Source of the DNA: Apteryx mantelli
Taxonomy: Eukaryota; Chordata; Aves; Apterygiformes; Apterygidae
Assembly (NCBI RefSeq): GCF_036417845.1
Contig: NC_089978.1
Span: 142,718,288 to 142,782,287 of the forward strand
DNA length: 64,000 nt
Reading direction: 5' to 3'
A program made the translations under genes and the position numbers. The notes beneath the pieces are model-generated. The model saw only the letters and a list, made by a program, of their open reading frames with translations, did not search any database and had not been told where the DNA came from. Each line of letters begins with the position of its first letter. Position 1 is the stretch's first letter. Of this stretch, positions 23,689-36,425 are shown piece after piece.

Positions 23689-26329
23689 GGGGGGAGGGGT
23701 TGTTTGTTTTTTAATCAAAGCTTGCTCAGTGCATTACCATCATACCTACCACATACATTACTGCACATCTGTGCCTTTTGTATTTGGGTATACCAGATTT
23801 TATTGCAGAGCCTGTGTTACTCTCTCTGGAGGACAAGGAATCAACATGTCTTTTGTGTACCAGCAAGATTCTGTCTTAATCCTATAATAATTTTCTAATT
23901 CCTTTCATATTCCTGTCACTAGTACTTAAGACAAAAACTTGGCAAAAGGGCTTTAAAACAAAGTCGAGGTATTGCTCAACCGGTTAAAAAAAGAGCAAGA
24001 AAGAAGAGATTTACTTATTTTTAGAGCTGCAATGAAACAAGTATTTATTTTTACTTTTAAAGATCTTCGATGGCCTGCATTTAAGAACATTTTGGATTAA
24101 AGAACAAATGCAATTAGGATTACTTGGCAATTACACTGGGGTAATCAGCCAACGATTTTGTACAGAGATACCCTACTTCTATCACTTTTACCAAAAAGAG
24201 AGCATTGTATTGAATGCCAATGACCCAACAAGCATCTGCTATCAGCAGGCAGCCATCCATCAACCCTCGTCCTCCAAAATCTCCGGAGAAAACCATCTCC
24301 GCCTGACCCCTCCTGTCAAACATTCCAGCGGGTGGGGACCGATGGGGAGTTGCTCTCCAGCTATGTGCTGGGCTCCCTAGAACCTGAACCACATGGCTCC
24401 ATACTCTCTCCTTCCTGCTATTCTAGACCATACTGACCAACTGTTTTAAACCACAGTTTTTGATATGACAGATTAAACACCAAGAATGAGGAAATCAAAC
24501 AGCAGCTGAAATCCGCATGGCAAGTTCGCTGGACAAATATTTCCAATTAATTCTGCAGTAGGGGCCAAGTTCACTCTGAAACTGGCTCTGTAATCTGAAA
24601 CCTAGCAGTCAGCCAGATGGGTTTAATGTGGTTGCGCTGCACTGCGTTCAGTCTGGCACGGGAGAAGCTAGCACTGTGGAAAAGACATCGTGGGAGGATC
24701 ATAAAACTGATATGCATGCTTCAGGGCTGGCACTCATGTTATTGGTAGCCATTTGAGCAGTCAGGGGAATGGGATTCAGGTGCTGAGCTCCCTTGGGCAC
24801 TTCTGGAAAGCCAGGCTGCACTCAAGTGCCACAATACAGAGATGTCTCAGTTATTTCCTATTTTAAGCGACGTTCTTCTTTAGCCCAGCCCTTTCAGAAA
24901 AACAAATTTGTGACATTTCATTCAGCATGGACAACAGAGGCATTAAACTATCTACTTCACTGATAATGTTAATAAGCTTAAAACCTTTTGTCCATCAGAA
25001 CTGTTCCTAAATCCAAGTCAAGCACACACAACATATTGCTCCTTTAAATGCCGTTAGATTTCTATTCTGCCAGAATTTCAGTAACTGTAGATTTAAAGTT
25101 TTGGCTAGTACTGAAACAGTTCCTGTAAAATACACCACACATAGCTTCTAATCCGAAAATATTAGCATCAATAACAATGTGTTTGATATGCCTTCAGCCA
25201 GCTATGTTCTTGGTTAAAAGATTGAAATAAATGTATGATAGAGTCTGTTCATAGAAGGGACCAGTATGCATTTGTTGTGTCTGCTTTTGTCTGTCGAAAT
25301 TAAAAAAAGAAAATAAGGTTGCCTAGGATTTCCATCTCAACTTAGCTTCCTAGTATCATCTGATGTTAAGTTGCTAATTACACACAGGTGGTGTCATATT
25401 CAAGGGATGAAAGTTTGAGGCTTGTGGCACAGAATACTTACAGTTTTGCATAGACTGTAACATTTACCAATGAGCAATGCTCCATAAGATTTACAAAATA
25501 GAGCCATTAAAATTAAGACTCCAAATTCCTACTTGCAAAGAAGCAGCATAAACAGGGACAACTCTGACTACCCAGCAGTATCTCTTATGCATCTCGGATC
25601 AGCCTCTAATGGAACTGATGTGTACTCATCATTCATTCTGGCAAACATATGTATCAGGTTTTCCGTTTCAAATTCCTCTTTTTAAAATATTGGTTCAAAT
25701 ATCTTAACATGGAGGTAGAAATGCTGGAGGAATTAAGTCCCTGGCAATAATTATGGATTTTTTTTGTTTTTTGTTTTAAATGTTTCATCATACTTTACAT
25801 ATCAGCGCTTTCTAACTCCTCAGCCAAAATGAGACAAAAAAATCTGCAATGCCCACAGTCCCACCTGCATGTTTTCTACCTTTCTTTATATCACAACTAG
25901 AAACAGATTTACCAAGGGCTACTAATGGGTCTTTCCTGTCTCCTTCCTTCCTCCGCTAACACAGGCGACTGCAGTCTGGCCAGAGCAGAGCATTAGACCT
26001 GACCAGGTGCCAGGCAGCTGCAAGGCTTGACCTGTGCTCTGCAAGCAGGTCTGACACATCTACGACTCTTGCGCTCACTAATGGACCCCTGTACTTCCAC
26101 TCTCACATCACATGACCCAGGTCTGCAGATGCATATTGCCTCTCTTGAACATTAAACAAGGCTGCACCCAGTCCTACATACACCAATTTATTTAGTCCAC
26201 CATGTGTAACTGATTAACAGAAAACAACACTTAATATAAACATCCCCTGGTCAGGTAGTTCCAGCCTAGATTCATTCACAGTAAGTTCCCATTCTGTCCT
26301 GCATTTTATCTGCCAGAGATACTATTACT

Positions 26330-26640
26330 ATTAATTGAGACCAAGATCCCACTGTGTTAGGCCAAATGCACATGCACAGAAACAACAGCAAAAAGAAGTA
26401 GTGCTCCAAAGAGCTTACAGTCTGAACAAGCAAGAAAAGAAAAGGTGGGAAGACAAACAGATGGTAAAGACATAGAAAAATGTTCTGTATGGCTGTAGTG
26501 CTTTAGAAGCCAAAGCCTCACTTACTTTGAACAGTACTTTGAAAACTGCATCCAGAACGACTTCTCCAAGGTCACGTAGGAAGTCAGTAGTAAAGCTGAG
26601 GATATGAATAGCAGTCCAGTACCCACAGGACCCCAGAACT
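26330..26640 (+). mobile_element. Ancient MIR-like (CORE-SINE) remnant
   Basis: The order of words matches the MIR/amniote CORE-SINE pattern: CCCACTGTGTTAGGCC at about 26349 (family 'cactgtgctaggcgc'), CAAAGAGCTTACAGTCT at about 26407 ('agagcttacaatct'), then CTCCAAGGTCACGTAGGAAGTCAGT at about 26565 ('gcccaaggtcacacaggaagtcagtggcagagc') and CCAGTACCCACAGGACCCCAG at the end. The copy is diverged and has an insert between the halves. An 84-codon minus-strand frame overlaps it but is not a gene. It could also be the tail of a related LINE (L3-like). Confidence 0.7.
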
Positions 26641-27451
26641 TCTCCAAGAAGGCTGGAGGCAAACTTCAAACACTACAGATAACCAAACCGTGAGATTAGA
26701 TCCGAGTCAGGAAAAATTAAATAGTCCAGCAGTGCTGCTGAAAACAAGCAATATGGCACTGGCGCTAATGCTAGCCTCAGCATCCAAACCACTGAAACGA
26801 AAACCGTGGCAGCAAGGCGTGTAGAAGAAAAGAACTCAAAACCTCACGAGCAGTTATGAGGGAGGGGGAAAAGGATCTGAAAACTCTGCAATCATCCATA
26901 CAAAATTGCATCAAGAAGATGTACTGGTAGCAAGGTTCTCATAGTGTGATGAACAACCCCTGGCTCGTGATTTAGTGCAGGCTCAAGATGAGAGAACTGC
27001 AACTGGAAAAGAAAATGAGGATAACTAGAAAAAATCAGAAAATGGAAGAAGGGCTGAGGGGGAGGGAACAGACCCAAGTCCCACATTTTCTCTCATGCAA
27101 GCAACAGAAACTCACAAATTTAACGAACAACCTTGAACTCTATTTCTTTTTTTAATCTGGCTGTGGTTTTTTTTTTAATTCTAATATGATGCCAGCAATA
27201 GCAAACCTTATACTACAAGTCTTGGCTGTCCAGGGAAGTTATGAACTGGTAAATGCTTGATAATAGTCCTTAATACCTCAGACCCCTGCCCTGCCAAAGG
27301 CTCCAAAGTGCTGAAGGACAAACCAGCACTGGGGCTACTCAGTTCTAGCCTTCATCAGTCAGTGAGTTAAGCACAGTCAAATGAAACTATTAGTATTTTT
27401 TTCAAGGCTTTCTGTAGATCCACTTAAAAAGAGCAAGTAGGAGAAACATTT

Positions 27452-27466
27452 TATATATATATATAT
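27452..27466. repeat. (TA)n microsatellite
   Basis: Seven and a half TA units in unique sequence. Confidence 0.9.
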
Positions 27467-28069
27467 CTATACTGTGTTTGGAGAGGCAGCCCAGGGTTGT
27501 TGGCAAGATCCAGTTTGCTGCTCAGACACATTCCACATCTGCAAATTTGCAGCCCCATACTTGTGCCCTCCGTGACAAATGGGACCCCATATACCTGAGT
27601 GAGCAAACTGGCTCGATACGCTGCCACGTACAACTGGAAAGGCTATCTCCTGTAGGGAAGTGCACCAGAGCATATTACACTCCACACAGCCAGCACAAAA
27701 ACTTATTTTTAACCTTTATCTCATCAACAAAGCCAATTACCTATTCATGTTCTGGACCTAGTCTACCACAAAGGCTCTTTGTGCGTCTCCAAGGCACTTC
27801 TTTTCACTCCAGAGGAGATCTCCAAGTTTGGTCTGCTCAACTCCTGGCAGCAGACTAGCTGCAAGGAGCTCAGCGTGGGCTAATCTATCCTCCTGGAAAA
27901 CACTCCAATGGAAACACAGATATCTTCAGACTTTCAGAATTAAGCCTATGGGAGACTTACCATAAACAGAATTTACAGGAACTCTTTATACAAATGAGCA
28001 TTTCATAAAGAGAAGTTCTCAGTTGTTTTACGTGCCCCATGTAATTGTAGAGATCAGACCTCTTCACTT

Positions 28070-28095
28070 ATTTTTTTTTTTTTATTATTTTTTTT
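28070..28095. repeat. T-rich homopolymer tract
   Basis: Thirteen T, then ATTA, then eight or nine T. It could be the reverse of an old poly-A tail, but no retroposon body is recognisable beside it. Confidence 0.8.
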
Positions 28096-31000
28096 AGCAG
28101 CTACTCTAGATGCCTTCTGTCTGCAAACTGAGGCTCTGCACCGGCTGTTACGCTTTTCACTAGTAAGACTTTGGTAATATCAGCTACACACAATGTCACA
28201 AGTTTTAAAATTCTAGTGATGCAAGAAACCTCAGAAGTGACGTCAAATATTGAGGCATTAAACAGAGAAGCCTGGCACTGAGATGGGTCTGCCCAGGCTT
28301 TTATCCTAAGCACCCTAAAAATGCTTACAAGACTTATAATCTCAAAGGCCATGTTCATTTTTCCCCTCATTTTTTAGAATAATGGAAACTCAAAAGTGAG
28401 ACAGAACAGAATACAAAGATTAAAAGCAATTATTTCCCTACCTGACTGCAATGTCATTGCAAGGTGCATCATTTTGGGTTTGCTTGTTTTTCCTGGCAAA
28501 ATTCTGCATGCAGCCTGGCAGGACCTACCTGGCCTGCAGCAGTCTCAGCACATCTTGGAGTCCCTAAGGGCTGTCTTTCTGCCCCTTGCCTCTGAAGCCT
28601 GGCAATGCGTACCTGCCCCTTCCTCTTCTCAGAAGTTGATGGGCTCCCTGCCTCGGCTGGCACTTGGGAGTTTGCCTGGGGAGCAGGCTCAGTGGCTCCT
28701 GAGATGGGTTCGAACCTCCTGTCGTTTCAGTAGGTTCCCCCTCACCCAGTAGGCATCTGGCGGGACACTAGAAACAGAACCCTCCTGCCTTGCATTCCTC
28801 TGTGAAATACAGTATTACTATGAACAGAGCAGCAAAACACAGGCCATCTGTCCTGGGGAGGACAAAAGAAGGAAAAAACCCTGCTATATTGTTGTAAAAG
28901 ATGATTCACAACTCTTGGAGATAATACAGTGCAGAATAATCATTATTTAATAATCAATAATAATCCTCATTAAAATTTAAAGGTGAATTAGCACCTTTTT
29001 AGGAATAAATAAAAAGCACAACATAGCCATTTTCCTAGTGGAATAAATACAAGTAAATACACCCCCCTTGCAAAGCTAATGGGCTACATGACTCAGAATT
29101 TTACAGAGTGAACCTCTCCCTGACTGGTAATACAAAGAACTACTGGATATGGCATACGTAGCATTCATATAAATGTATGGAGGGTGGGCATTAGAAAGGA
29201 AAAGTGAGTGGACAACAAAGATGTAAACATGGACATTGCCCCACACAGACCTGAGCCAGAGCTCTTGGAAAACAGAGTGAGCAGGAAGGGTAAGTGTGGA
29301 CATTCGCTGATGATGGTGGCATGCGTCTTCACCTGGGAAAAAGGGCTTCATGCACAGTCTCTGCAAATAAACAGCCTTGCACAAGAGAATATCCCTGACT
29401 TGCATCACCAGTTTCTCCTCCCAGTATAAAATATTCAGATGATTATGCTAGCTACTCCACTATGCTACAGATACACTCACAAGACTAGCATTCTTCTGTA
29501 AATTATCCTATTAAATAGATTCAAAGCTAGTAATTTTATTCATTACATTTCCAGCTAGGTTACAATCTGTTAGTCCTGCTCTCTCTTGTTCAGTCATCTA
29601 CCTGATGGCAGTGTTCAATGGAAAAATTTCTTTTCCTTTCTTTTAAATAATAGCAGGTATGTTCTCTTGAAAAAACATAATCCTGTAATTTGCTTTTCCT
29701 GCATGTGTACCAACTCTCAGGAACAGATTCTAGGGGACAACTCTTGAACTTTACTGTGGGAAATAGAGGTTGCTTTTTTTGAGAGATATCTACAGCCTAA
29801 GGAAAGTGCATTTGCTGAGCATGTAAAAGCATGCAATCAACAGGGAAAATCATTCAAAATGAGGGAGCATTTCAAAATCCTTTCTTTGCCTGACGCTGGC
29901 AGTAAATGTCTCACTTGAAATATTGCAAGGAAATTCAGCTAGCCTGCTTAGGAGAACTGTGAAATTAAATCCAGTAATTAACAGAGATTTTCGCTCTTAC
30001 AATGTAAAATATAGCATTGCACATGACAATTTCTAATATTTTGTATTCATTTGTGGATAAGAAGGAGGGCAGAGTTTAAAATAATGCAAGGGACTTCAGT
30101 GAAAGGAAAAATTAATCATTCAACAGCACTTCTTCCTAGCAAGGATCCCCTGCCCCCTTTTGGAATGATGCTGGTCTCTCTATGGGCACTTGGGTCCACA
30201 TTAGTGGATCATGTTGTGCAAAATGGGGGCCCAATGAACGGGCTAAAAGAATTCAACCTTATTGCTTATGCAAAGAGCAATGTTAAGTAGATACAATAGA
30301 AGTAAAGGGAAAGGAATACAAAACTTGCCTGATCATTCAACCGTAAGGGTGTGCTGAAAGATTTTATTCTGAGCCTACTCCAGCACAACCCTACAGTGAA
30401 AGCTACTGCACTGAGTCTACAGAAGTCTGATTACTGTGCACACCATGCACTAGCTCTGCAATGAAGTCATTCAGTAGTCTGATTAAAATAACATCTTCTA
30501 ATTCCCTTTTTGTTGTAATTTACAGTCTCTCTCCTTTGGCTGAACCTGCCAGCCATCCTGGAGGTGAACAAAGAGAATGTGCTAAAGTTGCCAATTCTGG
30601 GGCCTGGTGTGAGAGAAAGCTTTTGTTTCCAGAGGTTGTATTTACTCTGGAGACAGTTAATCAAAGCTCCGCAGAGCATTGTAATTCTGCTGTTACTTTC
30701 CTATGGGTATGAACTCTCAGTGTCTGATCCCCATGACTGTCTTTCAAATCCCTGCAGTAAGCTAACCCAATTGTAACTTACACTAGCACTGGTTAAGAAA
30801 GATTCAAGTTTTTTTCAAAATGGCTTTAGATAATTAAATTACATCACTAGGGTTGTTGTATTTCATATTAGCACCATGGACACCAACTAACTTTCCTACA
30901 CAGCTGAAATGAGTATCAAGAGTACTTCAGCAGAAGGACATTTAACATTCACAGCCCATAAGGGGAGCTGAGGGGAGCCTATTCCACATAGCATCACGGA

Positions 31001-32149
31001 AGCAAACGTTTGGGACAATATGATTGATTTATCAAATGCCTAGCAAAATTAAGAGACAATCCATCCACAGGCATCCAAAATGAGCAAGTGATAAAGGTAT
31101 GTGAATTAGATTTTCTGATCTTCTCAATTTACTATTAAGCCTCCCCTTTCGTACCAGATTGCCTCCAACAATAAATAAAAATTGCACATGCTGAATCGGT
31201 CTGATGAATCATTTGTCTTTCAAAAAGCACATAGAAAACTTCCTGTAAAGTACTCCAACGATTCCAACATACATTTTTCCCCCCAGGTACAGCTGAACAA
31301 AATCATAAATTATTTCAAATTAACAGATTTCTTGAATTGTTCTATTACACAGTGTCTAAGCTTTACTATTAAAGAGTCTAAGACAAGGCAAAACTACACT
31401 GAAGCTACCCATGTTACTGAAGCTATGACAAATCTAGTTGAACGCTTTCCTATAAAGCACTATACTCTATTTTCCATAAAGAATTAAATATGGAGGGAGT
31501 GTGCTTGATAGAAAAATGGTGTGCTACTTTACATGCAAATATTTTAAGCCTCTTTTGAAATACAGATACTTGAATAAACAGATTTGTAAAGCTTTTTTTT
31601 TTTTTAATAAACTAGCATAGACTTGGTTGCCAGTTATCCTAGATAAACATTAAATATGAAGATCATTCATTTATTTTTAAACTGTTATTTATTTTTTAAA
31701 TGGTTCCATTACACAAATGCAAACAAAGTACACCAGAAACAGAACACTGCGAGAAGTCCCCTGGGTACTGCCTGTGTGCGTATATCCAGCCCAGAATACG
31801 CCTTATGGGCATTGAACTCCAAATTATTCCAGCCTATCTCCTTGGAGAGGATGCTGCTGTATCTAGGATCAGTTCTGGGTGGTCTCCAATTGCATTGGAG
31901 AAACTATTTTAATACAGATAATTTTACACTGTAAAGTATTTAGTGACTCTTTGGGGAGTGATAATAGTGAGAAAACTGCAGTATTTAATACAGTTCCTTC
32001 ACCATGTCTATGAGATGAACCACACCAACACCTACCTACATCACCTTCTGTTTGTTTGGAATAAACTTCAGCCAACTCATTCCAGTTTTAGTTAGATGTT
32101 AAAACTGGGAGGTGAGCACCCTGTGCCAGTCTATCAAGTTCTGGTGGAC

Positions 32150-32265
32150 AGGACTTTGGGCTAGGATTCAGAGATTTGGATTTGCTTCCCAAATTTACTG
32201 CTGACTTGTAGCCTTGGTTCATTTTGCCTCTACTTCAATTTTAGCCTTTGTAATCCTCCAGCAAA
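32150..32265 (-). mobile_element. Ancient MIR-like remnant, reverse orientation
   Basis: Read on the plus strand, GGACTTTGGGCTAGGATTCAG, TTTGGATTTGCTTCCCAAATTTACTGCTGACTTG (in pieces), TAGCCTTGG, GCCTCTACTTCAATTTTAGCC and TTGTAATCC follow the reversed MIR order: gggctgggattcagg, gttctattcccagctctgccactgacttg, gaccttgg, cctctctgcctcagtttccc, ctgtaaa. The divergence is high but the order is right throughout, which makes chance unlikely. Confidence 0.72.
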
Positions 32266-32269
32266 CTCT

Positions 32270-35200
32270 TGTAGAAATATCTGCAACTGTGAGCAAACTG
32301 GGATTTCTTGTGTGCTATAGCACCAAATCCAAATAGCAGCAGCAAAACTGATGAGACTGTTCTGCGAACTACAAGTGGGAGGTTGCACACGTCCTGAAGC
32401 ATGGAAACAGATCCGAACCCAGCCGCTCTCCCACTCCCAACAGGAAAGCGTTGGGGTAGTGCAATTACACTCCACGTTCCCCATTGTGGTCTGCAGAGAA
32501 CTGCCTCATCACATGGTATTTGCTCCTTCGTTTCTGAGCAGTGGAAACCATGAACTGATGATATACAATATCTTTTCTGCTTTCCCAGTATTGCATTTCA
32601 ATTAAAACCATTGCAAGAGATACTACAGAAGCACAAATTGTGCTTGGAAACAGCAGGGAAGGTGATCTGTGATACAAGCTCTGTATTAAAATGTAGTCTA
32701 CCACAGGAATTAAAGTAAACCAAGTCTCTGAGAAACAGCAGAGGAAAGCAATTCAACCATACTCCAGAAGTCAGTGTATTCAGATGCATTAACAAAAGAT
32801 CACAGTCAATTGTAAAAAAATGGTTGAGCACAAAACCCTTTCATATCATCAGAAGATGACTGTGATCTAACAAGACTAGCTCAATATCCACCTGAAGCAT
32901 TTGCGATTTGATTTTAAGTTTATTCATTTTTGTGTACTGATGTTAGAATCAAGCCCACATTTGAGAGACAGCTGCTTCTAACTAAACATGCCAGTGCTTA
33001 GCCTGTGTGCTTAATTCATACTGTGCTAACCTACACAATACTGATAAAAGTAACAGAAGTGATTCTAAACCACAAACAGTTAAACAGTCAGTGGTTTATT
33101 TCCTTCTTGTAGCACTGTTCTTTGAAACGGCAGCGTTTTGACTTATTCTTTGTTAGAAATTAAGATTGTGTCACTGAAAATCTATGGTGAAATCTGTCTC
33201 CTACTGAATGGCAAAACTCCCAGCAGCTCTAGCAAGGCCAGGAACAGATTTCATCCCCTGTATCTATAGCAACTCAGAGGCATAAGTTGCATCCATGGGA
33301 TCTTAAAGTCAGAAAGCAATGGGTGGCAATCATAATGAAGCTATTTTTCCCAGGATTCTTAGAAAACAAAAGACAAATAAATAGAAATCTAGAATATTTT
33401 AACATTTCATTTCCCCAGCTCCTCTTCACAAGCAGCTACAAGTCCTCAGAGTTTCCCATTGCCAGTGGTCAATGATATCATTCACAGTGATTTTTCTACA
33501 CCCTTCATTTGCTGGCCTTTCTTAGGGCTGTTACGGTTTCCTGTGGGCTTTGGTTTGATTTGTGTTTTTCTTGGCTGTGAGCTGACCTGAAAGTATGAGG
33601 CTATTTCGGGCAAAAGTATTAGAAAAAAACAAGCAAACAAACTGCTTTTTCAGCCCCTATGGCCGCACCCCTAAACTTTCTGCCATTCAACCCACTTAGC
33701 AATTTTTTTAAAACTTGTTATTTATTTATTTATGCATTCAGTTAAAACTGTAGGAGTATGAGGCAGCCAGAAGATAATTACACAGACTGTAATTTGGCAA
33801 TAAAATTCAAGTTATTTCAAAAAGTGCCAGAGACACTTAAAGAGGCACAGGCCCTGAGCAGCACCTTGATTTCCCTTATCCAAAATAGGCCTCCTCTTGC
33901 CACTTGATGCCACTTAACACCATAGCGAGGTACCGGTTCAGGCCTGGAAAAGTCTATCCTGATTACCAGTAGCACCTCCTGCACAGTCTGGGTGTTCTCT
34001 TTGGGCTTTATTTCTCATTGCTTCCCCTACAAGAGGGTCTGATGATTTTGCAGGATTAGGTGATACCACCATGAATAGTAAAGGCTACGATTCTCTCTAC
34101 AGCCTCCCTTTTCCTTCTCAGGAAACTTTCCAAGCTTGCCATAGTACAAATTGACATAGTATTTTAATAGATTGTCTCTATCTATGTGGACATTCAAAGG
34201 TATAATTGAAAGAATATTCTAATATTCAATTAGTGATATTTTTCAACTGGTATGAGTCTAACACTGTAATCATGACATTACAGGACACTTGCCTATTTTG
34301 ATGTGGTCTTTTTATAATAACATACAAGGCAATGGCATCATTCTGTCCAACTGTAAAATCTACATGGTGGCATTGAATCTAAATTTTTCCAGTTGCTGAA
34401 ACAAATCTCACCATTAAAAGAAAAGAGAAGAAAAAATCCCCAAGTGAGTTGTATTTCTAATTTGTTGAAAGCTGTATTTAACCCCCCTCTCCCCCAAACC
34501 ACAACCTCCCATCCCTAAACCCAAAACTCTAGATTTACCCAGTCCCCCTCACACATTTTGGTGACACTCATGGAGCAACTTTAAGTTATTATTAGATTAT
34601 AAGATGACAGTTATTTCAATTGGTATTACTTAGAACTGCATTCCTTCTTAGAGCAGAAAGGCACATAGTAAAGTGCAGACTAGTCTACCTATTGCAAAAC
34701 TACTTTGAAGTAACAATATAAAATGATTTAATAAAATAAGAAACAATGTTGCCTGGGGGATGTGGGAACTACAGGGTGTGAGATGATCTGAATTTTGTGC
34801 ACTGTCTTTTGATATATATGCTGAGGAAGTTATGCTCACTTATGCTCTGATCCAGCAAAGGACGTAAGTATACAAACAACTCCTCTGATACAACAGGGCT
34901 TGTCTGAGTCATCACTACTTAGGGTAAAGGTTGGAGCTTTTGAGGGTACCCACAACCTGGCTGATTCCTGGAGAGTTTTAATGCAATTATTGCTTTGGAA
35001 ACATCCAGTTTGTGGCTTTAACAATCTATTCAAGGTTATTCAACAACCAGGAAACTTGTGAAAAAGCTATTTGGACAAGGCCCTTTACTATCAAATAAGC
35101 AATGCAACAGGTATTTGGCAACCCCTCCATCACACAGCCAATTGTCAGAGGTGCACAACTGAATGATTCTTCTTGCTGTTGTTCTTGCTGACCTAGCTGC

Positions 35201-36329
35201 CAGATCAGACTCCCACTCAGCAGCAGAGGAACCAAATAGTTTGAAGACTGAACCCTAAGTGTGTATTATCCAAGCCACCCCTTCATTAAAGAGCCCATCA
35301 GTTAGTAAGGTCAGAAGAATTTCCAGTAAAACACAAGCCATTACCCCTCAGTCCCCGTAGCACTGGAGTTGGTAACTTACATATTGTCAAGGCAGTTCTT
35401 TCAGAAAAGTCTTTGTCTGAAGACATCAGGAGACTGAGGACACCTTGCTTCCTCTAGCATTTTGTTGCAACACATAGTTACTCTTCATTTAATCATTTGC
35501 TCCAGTAACCCATTACAGAATCAGCCCAGTGACACCTACCCACCTGTACACAAGCTTAAAGAGCTTCAGAGAAAACTATGTAAAATATTTTATCTCTGCT
35601 TTTCATCTGCAGCTGACTTCTCTTCAGCCTTGCTAAAGCTGCTTTGATCTCATTTTGGCCAGCTTCTATGTCATCTTTTACTTCTTTTGGGGAATACTCT
35701 GTTGTTTCATTTTCAGGGTTATTTTATGCCAAACTTCTTGTAATTACCCAAAGTGGTGCCTACTTCTAAGTTCCTAAACCCTTGTTTGAGCACCTCAGTA
35801 ATTGCTTTTGGTTTTCTCAGATTTTCAGTATAAAATATCTCCTGAGATATCAGGTGCAGACCCAGCTTTCTGGAAAACGTAAATCTTGTTTTCATGTCCA
35901 TAAATAGGAAACTAGAATTATAGGTTTTCTTTCACGGGTTTAAAGATCTTGAGGAGACTGCCTATACACTGGATTATAATTCCACATCACTAGGCAGCAA
36001 TTGCTAAAGTTGTCATAAACATTTTAAATCTTTACCAGTCAACAAGCTACTTGCTTGTTGGGAAGCAAGTAGCTGGGTAAAACCAATGCCCTTGATGGCA
36101 CAGGATCAAAATCTTAAGAGATGTCTATATGGCACAAAGCAGGGTCTCACGGAAATACTTATGAGACCTCTAAATGGTACCAGAAGTGGGTGTGTGCCAC
36201 ATGTATACATTGTGGTGCTATAATTTCACCAACTTTCAAAGTATTTCTGGACTATAGCACATTACATTAGAAATAGATTCCAAACTTTTATCTAGTGTAT
36301 GTGTGTTCCACCATCATAATGACTTATCT
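32270..36329. other. Unique non-coding sequence
   Basis: No gene is recognised; frames are at most 84 codons. A (TTAT)n run lies at 33717-33733, and a 12-bp perfect hairpin at 36045 is listed separately. Confidence 0.55.
36045..36074. repeat. Perfect hairpin, 12-bp arms, 6-nt loop
   Basis: AGCTACTTGCTT, loop GTTGGG, AAGCAAGTAGCT. It is in unique sequence with no gene or repeat around it. Confidence 0.95.
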
Positions 36330-36425
36330 TAGAATGTTTCATATATTTAACCCTCACTCTGTGAGACAGGGAATATTATTACTTCCATCTAACAGACAGG
36401 AAACTGAATCGCCAAGCCTTTTAAA
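36330..36425 (+). mobile_element. Ancient MIR-like remnant
   Basis: The text TTTAACCCTCACTCTGTGAG, ACAGGGAATATTATTACTTC, CATCTAACAGACAGGAAACTG matches the MIR centre (tttaatcctcacaaccctgtgaggtagg, tattattatccc, cattttacagatgaggaaactgag) in order. Flanking parts are not recognisable. Confidence 0.75.

Larger units (their letters stand above)
18718..26329. other. Unique non-coding sequence
   Basis: No gene is recognised. The longest frame is 121 codons (23533-23898, plus), of no known family. The block contains two perfect hairpins (18743 and 19894), a 24-bp tandem duplication (23641) and a GT run at 20903-20919, all listed separately. At 24763-24825 the text GGGATTCAGGTGCTGAG and GGGCACTTCTGGAAA resembles an old sauropsid repeat word pair (gggatttaggtgcctaa ... 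ggcacttttgaaaat), but the match is short. Confidence 0.5.
26641..32149. other. Unique non-coding sequence
   Basis: No gene is recognised. The longest open frame of the window (126 codons, 27478-27858, plus) matches no family I know. A (TA)n run lies at 27452-27466 and a T-rich run at 28070-28095. A GC-richer stretch at about 28495-28770 contains GGCTCAGTGGC and GGTTCGAACC, words like tRNA A and B boxes but too close together for a tRNA. A full CRE palindrome TGACGTCA is at 28238-28245. A T13 run is at 31593-31605. Confidence 0.5.

Noticed and set aside
23533..23898. 121-codon plus frame, hydrophobic and Phe/Ser-rich, as a membrane protein
   Set aside because: Its composition follows from T-rich DNA, and it spans a 24-bp tandem duplication and a G-run.
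27478..27858. Longest open frame (126 codons, plus) as a gene
   Set aside because: No recognisable domain, no splice or promoter context, and overlapping minus-strand frames of 60-72 codons are equally open. The length is within chance for 64 kb.
28238..28245. CRE palindrome TGACGTCA as a promoter
   Set aside because: A single 8-mer with no TATA box, CpG island or exon near it.
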